Assembly (NCBI RefSeq): GCF_004614185.1
Contig: NZ_SPVF01000252.1
Coordinates: 40,121 to 104,120 of the forward strand
Source of the DNA: Zemynaea arenosa
GTDB lineage: Bacteria > Pseudomonadota > Gammaproteobacteria > Burkholderiales > Burkholderiaceae_D
DNA: 64,000 bases
Reading direction: 5' to 3'
Positions 17,759 to 25,635 of the stretch are shown here, one piece after another. The translations under genes and the position numbers were made by a program. A model generated the notes under the pieces. That model had not been told where the DNA came from. It did no database searches and worked only from the letters and a program-made list of their open reading frames with translations. Every line of letters begins with the position of its first letter. Position 1 is the stretch's first letter.

Positions 17759-18655
17759 ATGAACGAACCGCACCTTCGTTTAAGCCCCGACCGACCGACT
17801 TCCTTGAAGAATGAAACATGTCCTTATTGCGGAAAGAACCTCTCCCGCCGCTCGTCTACGAAAGAGCATGTGGTAGGCCGGCGCTTTGTTCCCCAGGGGA
17901 CCATGAGCGGATGTTGGAATTTGATTCTTCGCGCCTGTCGAACCTGCAATCAACTCAAATCTGACTTGGAGGATGACCTTTCTGCCATCACGATGGCTTT
18001 TCACACATTTGGATTGACTGGCCTAACGGACGATTTACTTACCCGCGACGCTATGCGAAAAGGTGGGAGAAGTTTCAGTCGAACGACCGGAAAGCCGGTT
18101 AGCCAGAGCAAGACAACGTTGAATTTCAGCGGGAAGGCTGGCGCGATGCACATTACTGGAAACTTCGTCGCGCCGGCCCAGCTCGACGAAGAACGTGTCT
18201 TCGAATTAGCACGCCTCCAACTCACCGGTTTTTTCTATTTTCTGACATACGATCTCACCGCCAATCGCGGTAACTGGTGGTCTGGCAGCTTCATGCCTCT
18301 CTTGGGCACGGCAAGGTCAGATTGGGGCAATCCGATCAACCTTCACTTTATGCGCACAGTTGAGAAATGGGATTACCGACTGATCGTTACTACCGCTGAC
18401 GGATACTTTCATGCAACCATCAGGAGGCATCCCACGGAAGATCTCTGGGCTTGGGCCGTCGAGTGGAACCGCAGCTACCGGGTTCTAGGCTTCTTCGGTG
18501 GCGAAAGAGCGGCGGTAGAAATCGCGTCCACTTTCCCTCAGCTGTATGCGGAGGCAGTTTACGAAAGCGGTTCAGAATGGGTACGAATGCGGATTGAGAC
18601 GCCGTTAGCGGAAGCAGTGGACACACTTTTTGCAAACCCGGGGGTGGCGCGCTAA
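17759..18655 (+). CDS. HNH endonuclease-like protein
   Basis: This 298-aa protein starts with a zinc-type HNH motif: CPYC (21-24), KEHVVGRRFVP (His37), then NLILRACRTCNQLKSDLED (second Cys pair at 60 and 63, final Asn64). The remaining 230 residues, with several Trp and Phe, are unfamiliar and may bind a partner or DNA. It begins 10 bases after the PD-(D/E)XK-like gene and ends the plus-strand run. The next gene (18685) is convergent. It may cut DNA as an effector; alternatively it is an independent restriction-like enzyme. Confidence 0.7.
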   Translation: MNEPHLRLSPDRPTSLKNETCPYCGKNLSRRSSTKEHVVGRRFVPQGTMSGCWNLILRACRTCNQLKSDLEDDLSAITMAFHTFGLTGLTDDLLTRDAMRKGGRSFSRTTGKPVSQSKTTLNFSGKAGAMHITGNFVAPAQLDEERVFELARLQLTGFFYFLTYDLTANRGNWWSGSFMPLLGTARSDWGNPINLHFMRTVEKWDYRLIVTTADGYFHATIRRHPTEDLWAWAVEWNRSYRVLGFFGGERAAVEIASTFPQLYAEAVYESGSEWVRMRIETPLAEAVDTLFANPGVAR

Positions 18656-18684
18656 CCTACCGCATCCACCGCTGGGCAAGCCGT

Positions 18685-19401
18685 CTACGGCAAACAGTTT
18701 GAGGTAGCCGGGTTAGCGGCAGCCGCATCGGACTGCTCGCAGTTCGTGGCTCCAGACAGAGACGAATCTCGCGAAGAAGATTGATCAGTCGATGCCCGCG
18801 CCACACCATTCCCTAGCTGGCCGGCACATGCACGAGCAAGTCCGGCTACTCGGCGGACCCATTTCTTTGCACTGCTCTTCGCAGCAAACACCGTGGTATT
18901 GGTGGCGATCTGGTCCAACGCCAAGGTCTCCAGCATAGGCATCAACTGATCAATCTTCAGAATGAGCTCATGTAGCGATCGTCCGAAAGGGGATATTAGG
19001 GTTACATCGATCGTCAAGGGCGGAACAGCATAGACGGCCAGGGATGTAATCCCATGTTCCCTGCAGCTGGCTTCCGCCCGGCTCAACGCAGCATTCGCAA
19101 AGGCGACCTGTTCCTCCATTGCGACCTTGATCTGCTCCTCGACTGAGTCGATATCCACCTTTCGCAGAGCATGCCGTGCGACCACTGAAATGAAATGCAT
19201 GTGTCGCTGAAACGCGTTGAAGTGACGGAGGAAAAGCCTCTTAGCCTCGGGACTGTAGAGCTCAACAGTCAATTTTCGACCAGCTGCTTCGATGCCACTC
19301 ACATCGGATGACCGCACGCGTTGGACCAACCGCGCGTTGACGTCTGGCTGTTCCCGTTGGTTTCGCCTTTCCGAAACTCCGCCCCTCTGAGTAGAGCCCA
19401 T
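18685..19401 (-). CDS. AcaB/DUF1845-like regulator
   Basis: This 238-aa protein has a middle part (KLTVELYSPEAKRLFLRHF, then ISPFGRSLHELILKIDQLMP) that resembles the DUF1845/AcaB family found in conjugative elements. In IncC plasmids AcaB is a regulator upstream of the AcaCD activators. The N-terminal 50 residues are basic and the C-terminus is Ser/Ala rich and probably disordered. I take the ATG at 19401, preceded by GGGGG; an ATG at 19446 is possible. A perfect 8-base inverted repeat lies about 60 bases upstream. The assignment rests on family resemblance by eye. Confidence 0.65.
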   Translation of the reverse strand: MGSTQRGGVSERRNQREQPDVNARLVQRVRSSDVSGIEAAGRKLTVELYSPEAKRLFLRHFNAFQRHMHFISVVARHALRKVDIDSVEEQIKVAMEEQVAFANAALSRAEASCREHGITSLAVYAVPPLTIDVTLISPFGRSLHELILKIDQLMPMLETLALDQIATNTTVFAAKSSAKKWVRRVAGLARACAGQLGNGVARASTDQSSSRDSSLSGATNCEQSDAAAANPATSNCLP

Positions 19402-19461
19402 GATCGGTCCCCCTTGATGTCGTACCGTTTCGCCCGATCCTGTCACTTCCTCACACTGCTC

Positions 19462-19483
19462 TTCAGCAGAAATCCCTGCTGAA
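19462..19483. promoter_or_regulatory. Perfect inverted repeat upstream of the AcaB-like gene
   Basis: TTCAGCAG and CTGCTGAA flank a six-base loop. The site is about 60 bases upstream of the leftward AcaB-like gene and before the rightward hairpin-rich stretch. It could be an operator or the start of that structured leader. Confidence 0.4.
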
Positions 19484-19658
19484 ATTGAGAGCGTTTCTAC
19501 CTATTGCGGGACATCAGTAGGAGAGCCCGTAATCCGATTCGTAAAGCACGGATGCGACTACAGTGTCCTGATCAAGCAGCAGCTAGCCCTGCATTCGGCA
19601 AGCCTTTCCTCCGGCTCCTCGCGCACGCGGTCAGCCCCTTCACATCAACCGTGCCATT

Positions 19659-19799
19659 GTCCGAATCGTTCTCGGACATCGGTCGCTTGACCACACACTC
19701 CGGTCAGCGTGATCAATCACGCGCGGCCTACCCTTCTTCATCCACTGCGGGATGCAGCATCCCGCGCGGATGCCGCCTCCCGCTTTTTCGTTCGGGAGG
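19659..19799 (+). promoter_or_regulatory. Hairpin-train leader A
   Basis: Five perfect inverted repeats follow one another in 141 untranslated bases: GTCCGA/TCGGAC (19659-19677), GGTC/GACC (19681-19692), GCGTGAT/ATCACGC (19707-19722), GCGGGATGC/GCATCCCGC (19747-19765) and CCTCCCG/CGGGAGG (19776-19799). The last one includes the GGGAGG ribosome site of the gene at 19806, so it could control translation. No protein frame of its own is convincing here. The 19484-19658 part shows nothing recognisable. Confidence 0.55.
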
Positions 19800-19805
19800 T
19801 TACAC

Positions 19806-20354
19806 ATGGATATGCTGTTCTACCCATCCAGGCGCCGCCCTACTTGGCTCCGCCCTCTGTACGTCCACCACTCTCGTGCTGTGCCGAAGATCGACAGCAC
19901 AAACATTGATGACACGCCCCTAAACGTCGACTGGACCGAGGAGGAAGTCATCTATCTTCATTGGCGCTTGCTTCGGGAAATCGCCAATCTGGCTCGGCCG
20001 ACGGCTTCGTTGGAGTGCAAGATCGAAACGCTCAGTTGGATCTTCACGGACGCGGAGCATGACTCCCGGCCATTCTCCTTCGCGAGCTGTCTACGGGTCG
20101 TCTCGCTCAGTCCGCTGTCGCCCATAGCGTATCTCGGCCCGATCGACGTCGAGCGCGTACGTGACTCGATTCGACACCAGGTAAGCCGTTGGCTGTGCGA
20201 TGAACTAGACGCTTATCCGGACTGGATGCGTGCCGCGGTGATCGAGACTCCTTCGTGGGTAGCCAACAAGCTCGACACCGATCCCCGCTGCCTAAGTCGT
20301 CTGGTGAATCAAGCTGAGGTTCAGCCCGACCTTTTCACGGAGAGCGGAAGATGA
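19806..20354 (+). CDS. Hypothetical ICE protein
   Basis: I do not recognise this 182-aa protein. It is soluble, with a Trp/Glu-rich middle part (DWTEEEVIYLHWRLLREIANL) and helical C-terminal half (VERVRDSIRHQVSRWLCDEL). The start at 19806 is set by GGGAGG seven bases upstream, which lies in a hairpin. Its end overlaps the next gene by four bases (ATGA type), as do the next two genes, so the three form an operon from 19806 to 22119. Confidence 0.7.
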   Translation: MDMLFYPSRRRPTWLRPLYVHHSRAVPKIDSTNIDDTPLNVDWTEEEVIYLHWRLLREIANLARPTASLECKIETLSWIFTDAEHDSRPFSFASCLRVVSLSPLSPIAYLGPIDVERVRDSIRHQVSRWLCDELDAYPDWMRAAVIETPSWVANKLDTDPRCLSRLVNQAEVQPDLFTESGR

Positions 20355-21058
20355 ACGAGACCGCTCACCTCGCGCAGACTATCTGGGATTCGGCGACACC
20401 CATCACGCGCGGAGATCTTGCCGATCGCTACCTCAGGCAATTCGGGGTGACCTCCGACGACATATCCGATCAGTTGCGGTTTCATCCGCGCCTGGAGTAC
20501 TTTCAGCGCTTCGGCCGGCATCCGTTCAGCCGCGGCACGATGCCTGCGCTCGTCGCAGCAATTCACGATGACGACTATCGGCTGGTCTCGCTGCATCGGA
20601 TTTATCTTGGACCAACCCGCTTCGGTCCTGTCGCCCTGGCGCAAAAACGGCTTACCCGGCTCCAGCCAGGCAACGCTCTCCGCCTGGGGAAGCCTGAAGC
20701 GGAGCTGGTCATCACGATCGATCTCGAGAGCGCCGTCGCCGTTCGCAGGTACCTCCAATCGCCGACATGGGCGGTGTTGGAGCCACGGGCGCTACTCGAC
20801 TTAGCAATTCCTGACTCGGTGCGCTACTTGGACATTCTGGCCGCCGATGACAGCGACGCGGATTTCCGCAGCCAGGCAGCGGCATACAGCTTGGCTCAAC
20901 GGTTCCACCAGACACGCCGAGACCGTCAGGTTCGCGTTCACATACCCCCACACCCGGGGCAGACGTGGAGTGACGTATGGCGCATGCGTTCATCGGCACA
21001 TCACCTGGCTCGGATCTCTCAATCACACAGCTCGACTTTTGACAGGAGGATGAAATGA
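20351..21058 (+). CDS. Degenerate primase/Toprim-like protein (DUF7146-like)
   Basis: This 235-aa protein has the N-terminal pattern of plasmid and phage primase-associated proteins: QTIWDSATPITRGDLADRYL, LRFHPRLEYF, then PALVAAIHDDDYRLVSLHRIYL. In relatives a Toprim core follows with a metal-binding Glu. Here the matching segment is LVITIDLESAVAVRRYL, where the usual V-E-G is altered, so catalysis is doubtful. It is much shorter than full TraC-type primases. It is coupled to both neighbours by 4-base overlaps. A role in DNA processing after transfer is possible. Confidence 0.6.
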   Translation: MNETAHLAQTIWDSATPITRGDLADRYLRQFGVTSDDISDQLRFHPRLEYFQRFGRHPFSRGTMPALVAAIHDDDYRLVSLHRIYLGPTRFGPVALAQKRLTRLQPGNALRLGKPEAELVITIDLESAVAVRRYLQSPTWAVLEPRALLDLAIPDSVRYLDILAADDSDADFRSQAAAYSLAQRFHQTRRDRQVRVHIPPHPGQTWSDVWRMRSSAHHLARISQSHSSTFDRRMK

Positions 21059-22119
21059 AACCCGGAAGAAGCCTGCAAAACCTTGCAACTGAACTCACTC
21101 GTCAGCTGGAAACCAAGAAGGACTTTATCGTTCCGACTCCAGCGATGACGATTAAATCTAACGCTATGGGCGAATCCGTCCTGACGGCTCAATTTCCGAA
21201 CGATAGTCACGACTTCAACCTCACAGCTGTGGCCCGCCGACAGCTCGCCGAAAAGCTGAAGATTCCCTTTCAGTATTTCGAGCGGATGAGGATCGAAGAG
21301 CCACAGCTTCTGGACTTGAATGTGAATGCTTGGTTACATCGAGCATTCGAAGAGGTCATGTTGAGGACAGGCGATCAAAAACTGCGCGCCGTACTGTCGC
21401 GTCGGTACCGGCGTATCGACAACTACCAGATCGCTGACCAAGTGATTCCAGTGCTGGAGCGGATACCGGGCGCGACCTTTATGTCCGTCGAACTCACGGA
21501 GACCCGCATGTATCTCAAAGTGGTGTCACGGGACGTCGAGGCAGAAATCGCTCCTGGTGACGTGGTGCGAGCTGGTGTCGTCATCAGCAATTCGGAGGTC
21601 GGTTGCGGCAAGTTGTGGGTGCAGCCGCTGGTGTTCCGACTGGTTTGTGCAAACGGCCTGATCGCCGCCGACCAACACCTCGCGAAGACACACCTCGGCC
21701 GCCTGCTTGAGGCCTCTGAGGAGACCTTCGTGGTCTTCAAGGACGATACCCTCAAGGCGCAGGACGATGCCCTGCTTCTCGCCGTGCGTGATGCCGTCGA
21801 GGCGGCGGTCTCCCAGTCCACGCTGTCCATGCTGTCGCAAAAGCTGCGCGCGACGATGGGGATACGAATCACAGGCGATCCTTCGTCGGCAATCGAGGTC
21901 TTAGCTGACCGGTATGCCCTGAGCGACTACGAGCGGACGGGCGTACTCAGGCATCTGGTCAACGGCGGAACGCTGACCGGATATGGCCTGGTGAATGCGG
22001 TCACCGAGTTTTCGCAGACGGTGGCTGACTACGACCGTGCAACAGAGCTGGAAATGTTGGGCGGGAAGCTGATCGAACTGCAGCACGGCGAGTGGCAGCG
22101 CCTCGCTGCAGCGACATAG
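21055..22119 (+). CDS. DUF932 family protein
   Basis: This 354-aa protein matches the phage/plasmid DUF932 family. It has PFQYFERMRIEEPQLLDLNVN, then RAVLSRRYRRIDNYQIADQVI, VSNSEVG-like VVISNSEVGCG, and RLVCANGLIAADQ. Such proteins are common in conjugative elements and have no established biochemical role. It is the last gene of the 19806-22119 operon and is followed by a large hairpin at 22128. A strong AGGAGG-type ribosome site (GACAGGAGG) precedes the start at 21055. Confidence 0.88.
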   Translation: MKPGRSLQNLATELTRQLETKKDFIVPTPAMTIKSNAMGESVLTAQFPNDSHDFNLTAVARRQLAEKLKIPFQYFERMRIEEPQLLDLNVNAWLHRAFEEVMLRTGDQKLRAVLSRRYRRIDNYQIADQVIPVLERIPGATFMSVELTETRMYLKVVSRDVEAEIAPGDVVRAGVVISNSEVGCGKLWVQPLVFRLVCANGLIAADQHLAKTHLGRLLEASEETFVVFKDDTLKAQDDALLLAVRDAVEAAVSQSTLSMLSQKLRATMGIRITGDPSSAIEVLADRYALSDYERTGVLRHLVNGGTLTGYGLVNAVTEFSQTVADYDRATELEMLGGKLIELQHGEWQRLAAAT

Positions 22120-22127
22120 ATGTCTGA

Positions 22128-22159
22128 ATCAGGGAGCGGCTCCGGCGCCGCCCCCTGAT
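22128..22159. terminator. Stem-loop between convergent genes
   Basis: ATCAGGG (22128-22134) pairs with CCCTGAT (22153-22159), with GCGGC/GCCGC stacked inside. It lies between the DUF932 gene and the convergent repressor gene. There is no long T-run on either side, so termination efficiency is uncertain. Confidence 0.5.
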
Positions 22160-22194
22160 CTCCCTGACCAAGGTACCCGGCCGAAGGAGATCCT

Positions 22195-22881
22195 CTACCT
22201 GCTCAGGGAGTGTGCCTTCAAAAAGAGAAGTACGCGGCCGATGACTGCGAAGCCATCCCCGCCGTAGGTACTCGCGAGCCACGTCGGCGGATAGGCTGGA
22301 TTCGCACATCGGAGCATCACTCCTTCACCGATCCGCACTTCCACCCTTCGCACCAGCAGCGCCCCCTCATAGCGCAGCGCATAGATTCCGTTTACGCAGA
22401 GCCGTTGCTGTCCTGAGTCAACCAGAATTGGAGCCCCTGGAGGAATCTCGGGCATCATCTCGTCCCCACGCATGACTTCGTACTGCACTTCACCGACAGC
22501 ATGCTGCTGCATGGTGACCCTGCATACACCCACCCATTCCGTCATTGGATCACGGTCCAGCGCGGGGCATCCGTGCGGCATGGGCGGCTGCGCCGCAGCG
22601 AGAGTCGCTCGTTGAGAGGAAAGCCCGAGCAGCCAATTCGCGTCCACCGCGAAGGCAACGCACAGAGCTGCCACCGACGACAGATCCGGGAGGCCCGGCT
22701 TGTCCATTGCGATCCAGCGCACCGCCGTTTGAACGGCACATCCGGTTAGCGCCGCCAAGTGCTGCGCCCACGCGTCTTGTGGCACCGAGTTGCGGCGGAG
22801 TTCGCTGATGAGACGCTCGCGAAAACCAGGTACCAGACTCAAAAACGCGTTCCGGCGACGATCGTTGGACGGGGCTCGCAT
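22195..22881 (-). CDS. CI/LexA-like repressor with altered self-cleavage site
   Basis: This 228-aa protein has an N-terminal helix-turn-helix-like part (WAQHLAALTGCAVQTAVRWI) and a C-terminal S24/LexA fold (YEVMRGDEMMPEIPPGAPILVD, then GIYALRYEGALLVRRVEV). In autocleaving relatives the first segment reads GDSM with a catalytic Ser, and the later one has a catalytic Lys. Here they are Glu141 and Arg178, so the Ser/Lys dyad seems lost while the dimer fold is kept. The gene is divergent from the FlhDC-like activators, like SetR of SXT elements. The start at 22881 is fixed by AGGAGG upstream. It probably binds the two AGCAATTGCT sites. Confidence 0.8.
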   Translation of the reverse strand: MRAPSNDRRRNAFLSLVPGFRERLISELRRNSVPQDAWAQHLAALTGCAVQTAVRWIAMDKPGLPDLSSVAALCVAFAVDANWLLGLSSQRATLAAAQPPMPHGCPALDRDPMTEWVGVCRVTMQQHAVGEVQYEVMRGDEMMPEIPPGAPILVDSGQQRLCVNGIYALRYEGALLVRRVEVRIGEGVMLRCANPAYPPTWLASTYGGDGFAVIGRVLLFLKAHSLSR

Positions 22882-22896
22882 CTTCTCCTCCTGCTT

Positions 22897-22906
22897 AGCA
22901 ATTGCT
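22897..22906. promoter_or_regulatory. Candidate repressor operator 1
   Basis: The perfect palindrome AGCAATTGCT lies 15 bases upstream of the repressor gene. An identical copy is at 22978-22987. Its position fits autoregulation. Confidence 0.55.
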
Positions 22907-22977
22907 CGACCGCATGCCGCGGAGACTGCCGAGTCGCGGCGGCGTGGAGCAGGCGCAGCCATCGGTTGAGGTTCGTC

Positions 22978-22987
22978 AGCAATTGCT
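22978..22987. promoter_or_regulatory. Candidate repressor operator 2
   Basis: This second copy of AGCAATTGCT is 81 bases from the first and is followed by a half-site-like AGCAAGTGCG. A TTGATA (about 23007) and GTATAG pair nearby could be the activator promoter, so repressor bound here would block the FlhDC-like genes. Confidence 0.5.
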
Positions 22988-23119
22988 CAAAGTTCCCAGC
23001 AAGTGCGAATTGATAGCGGCAAGTCAAAGGTATAGGCTCACTGACGAGCGGGTCAATCACAAACCTCATCGGAATTGGCGGAGGTTCAGCGCCACTCCGA
23101 GCACGTATTGGGGGAAACC

Positions 23120-23470
23120 ATGCAACCGAAATTCCGTATGACCGACATCCAGTATCTGAATCTACTCTTCCTCAACGCAATGCGATCTCAGGTACTGGCA
23201 GATCCCGTGTCGGCCACCTATCAGTTCCGCATGAGTCCGGTCACCGTGACGAAACTTGCGTCGATGACGCAAGAAGAGCTCGCCAATCTCATACAAGCGA
23301 ATCCTCATGAGAGCCTCTTCGTCCCGCGATCCGACTTGGGCACTCTGCTGGACGCGCCCATCGAGATGCTCGGCACTCTTCTTGCTGTCCGCGAGCAACG
23401 AGAGCAGGACAGCTTTCCCCGGCCGGAACGCCGCAGCCAGCGACAGCCGCTAATGGAGAGCCCATCATGA
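23120..23470 (+). CDS. FlhD-like transcription activator subunit
   Basis: This 116-aa protein has the FlhD pattern: MTDIQYLNLLFLNAMRSQVL, then MSPVTVTKLASMTQEELANL. With its FlhC partner it should form a heteromer that activates conjugation genes, as SetCD does in SXT and AcaCD in IncC plasmids. The start at 23120 follows GGGG at a short distance. The stop overlaps the start of the FlhC-like gene by four bases. It lies opposite the repressor gene across a 238-base region that holds two operator-like palindromes. Confidence 0.8.
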   Translation: MQPKFRMTDIQYLNLLFLNAMRSQVLADPVSATYQFRMSPVTVTKLASMTQEELANLIQANPHESLFVPRSDLGTLLDAPIEMLGTLLAVREQREQDSFPRPERRSQRQPLMESPS

Positions 23471-24009
23471 ACAGGTATCGTCATATCGACGCACTACAGC
23501 TGGCTCGGGAATGCATCGAGCTAGGGGCGCGTATGAGTACCGTGGAACTGGTCTCAGGTATCGGGCACAGCCAACTAAAACGGCTCTTCTTTTCGCATGG
23601 AGAGATGCCTCCCTGTGGGAGACGGCCCAATGCTCCGGAGTGGCTGTTCGAGAGGGCGAAGGTCGAGGGCGCCGCTGAGGCCTCGCTGGTGGCAGTGATC
23701 TTTGAGGAGCTCCATCACGCAGGCGCGTCGTACACGTGCGCCCTCGTGGCAGCTTATCGGCTGTATCGTGCTCGCTGCGCTTCCACTCCCCTCGTCAGCT
23801 TTGATCGCGCGTTCGACGTCATTTGCTGTCTCTATGGCCTTTGGACGTCCCGCACCGTTGAACTTCAGCTTCACCGCTGTAGCGCGTGCGGGTCCCGCTA
23901 TCTGGGTTCGATGCATTCGCCCAGCGTCAAGGCAGCAAAGTGCCCGTTCTGCGTCCTACTGCGACGACACACACAAGAACGGCATCAGTCAGAAGCGCAC
24001 ATCGTCTGA
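23467..24009 (+). CDS. FlhC-like transcription activator subunit
   Basis: This 180-aa protein matches the FlhC family: DALQLARECIELGARMSTVELVSGI at the start, a central helix region, and a C-terminal zinc site made of CSACGSRY and CPFC, as in FlhC. It should bind DNA together with the FlhD-like subunit. It is ATGA-coupled to that gene and followed by a strong terminator at 24020, so the activator operon is closed. The main expected target is the conjugation operon that starts at 24109; the DNA site was not identified. Confidence 0.85.
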   Translation: MNRYRHIDALQLARECIELGARMSTVELVSGIGHSQLKRLFFSHGEMPPCGRRPNAPEWLFERAKVEGAAEASLVAVIFEELHHAGASYTCALVAAYRLYRARCASTPLVSFDRAFDVICCLYGLWTSRTVELQLHRCSACGSRYLGSMHSPSVKAAKCPFCVLLRRHTQERHQSEAHIV

Positions 24010-24019
24010 CACGTTCCGA

Positions 24020-24048
24020 AAAACCCCGCCTAAGTTGGCGGGGGTTTT
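24020..24048. terminator. Rho-independent terminator after activator operon
   Basis: AAAACCCCGCC, a short TAAGTT loop and GGCGGGGGTTTT make a GC-rich stem flanked by A and T runs, so it may work in both directions. It separates the FlhC-like gene from traI. Confidence 0.85.
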
Positions 24049-24108
24049 CCGCTGTACAGGCAGTGCCGCGCGGTTGAACATGGCCCTCGCTGATCTTGGA
24101 TACTGGAC

Positions 24109-25635
24109 ATGTTTGCACGCGGCCCATCTCACGCCCGCTCGGCTCCTACGCCGGGACATGGCACTGCCGGCGCTACAGGCGCTGACCTCGGCCGTCGCGT
24201 CGAAGCGGTCGAGCCAACCGCCCTCCTCGCACTTAACGCGGACCTGCTTCAAAGGATAGAGTTGGCATTCGGCCTGGATGTGGCCTCGTTCAAGGCCACT
24301 GTTCACCCGATCATCGAAAGCCTCGCTCGCTTCGTCAACAATCTCCCAGCGAAAGCGTCCCCTCCCTTCGCCCATGACGGCGGCATGTTTCGGCTCGGCC
24401 TACTTATCGGCTTCTTTGCTCTGCAAGGAACCGACGGACAAATTTTCAGCGGTGCCGCCACCATCACCGAAAGAAGAACGCTTGATGAGAGATGGCGGCT
24501 CGCAGTCTTCGCTGCGGGCGTCTGCGCCGAAATGTACCGAGCATATGACCTACTGAGGGTATCGGACTCCGCCCGCGCTACTTGGTCGCCTCACTCGATG
24601 TGTCTGACAGACTGGCTGGCGAAGCGCGATGCCGCCTACTTGACCTGGTCTGGGAGCACGTGCGAACACACTGCGACAGCACTTTTTTCGGTTCCTCACG
24701 TGCTACCACCGGCGATCCTGGAGTACTTCCGCTCAGGTCCGGAGAAGGTGACCGCACACATGCTCGCGTCCATCGCCGGCGTTGCCACCTGGCGATCCCG
24801 CAATCTGATCTCTTTGCTGGTTCGCGATGCCTCACTGGCAGTATTCGATCACGAGCAACGCCAGCTCGCCGGCGCCGAAGAGCCTCTGCACACTGGATCG
24901 CACTGGACCGGTCCAATTGTCCAAGCCCTGCAGCGACTGGCCAACACGAATGCGACATGGAGGCCCGACACTGCCAAATCACGAGTCATTCACACCGTGG
25001 ACGGAACCTATCTCGCCTGGCCGGGTTTCGCACAAGACGTCATCGGAGTGTTCGAGCGCGAGGGCTTATCAGCCATGCCGAGACATCCGGACGATATCCT
25101 TGCGCTTCTCCTCCATTCACAAATCATTGTTCGTGGGCCCGACGGTTCGCCATACTGGCCGCTGACTCGCTCAGAGGAGTCGTCACCCCTTCTCACTGTG
25201 AAGCTAGCGAATCCTGACCTGCTGCGCACGCTAGCTGGTTCCGAGACCGTTCCTATAGCCTCAGCCGGCGGTAACGATATCGATCCAGCGCCAAAAGCGC
25301 AGCCTTCAGATTCAGCATGCTGCCGCCTTCAAGCGCCCTTGCGCCTTCACCAGACTGTGGCTGCGGGCCTGCAGCGTGCTCTGGATGAGCTCTTGGCCCA
25401 CGGAGCGCAAACAAACCTCCAGGTACACCGGGACGGCATGGTTGTCACCGACTCCCTGTTCACGAGTTTGCGCCTGGATCCTCTGACAGCTTTTCGGTCA
25501 CTGAGCGAAGCCGGGATGCTCGTGCGTGGAACGGACGGCGAAATACTGCGGGTGCAGGTCACAGGCCATAACCCGGGCGTTGTGGTCGCGCGCAAATTCA
25601 TTGTGAACCTTCCAATGCCGGAGGACGCGTGCTGA
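24109..25635 (+). CDS. traI: TraI-like MOB_H-family protein, divergent relaxase
   Basis: This 508-aa protein matches TraI_2-type proteins of conjugative elements: LNADLLQRIELAFGLDVASF, GTDGQIFSGAATITERRTLD and a C-terminal domain (LRLHQTVAAGLQRALDELL...). Canonical MOB_H relaxases have a His-His...Gly-Gly-Leu...His core. Here the matching stretch is FAHDGGMFRLGLLIGF (87-102), with only one His and no later His, and I see no clear HD pair. So it may use other residues, or be a non-catalytic member. It starts 60 bases after the terminator; the ATG at 24109 lacks a strong ribosome site. It overlaps traD by seven bases. Confidence 0.7.
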   Translation: MFARGPSHARSAPTPGHGTAGATGADLGRRVEAVEPTALLALNADLLQRIELAFGLDVASFKATVHPIIESLARFVNNLPAKASPPFAHDGGMFRLGLLIGFFALQGTDGQIFSGAATITERRTLDERWRLAVFAAGVCAEMYRAYDLLRVSDSARATWSPHSMCLTDWLAKRDAAYLTWSGSTCEHTATALFSVPHVLPPAILEYFRSGPEKVTAHMLASIAGVATWRSRNLISLLVRDASLAVFDHEQRQLAGAEEPLHTGSHWTGPIVQALQRLANTNATWRPDTAKSRVIHTVDGTYLAWPGFAQDVIGVFEREGLSAMPRHPDDILALLLHSQIIVRGPDGSPYWPLTRSEESSPLLTVKLANPDLLRTLAGSETVPIASAGGNDIDPAPKAQPSDSACCRLQAPLRLHQTVAAGLQRALDELLAHGAQTNLQVHRDGMVVTDSLFTSLRLDPLTAFRSLSEAGMLVRGTDGEILRVQVTGHNPGVVVARKFIVNLPMPEDAC

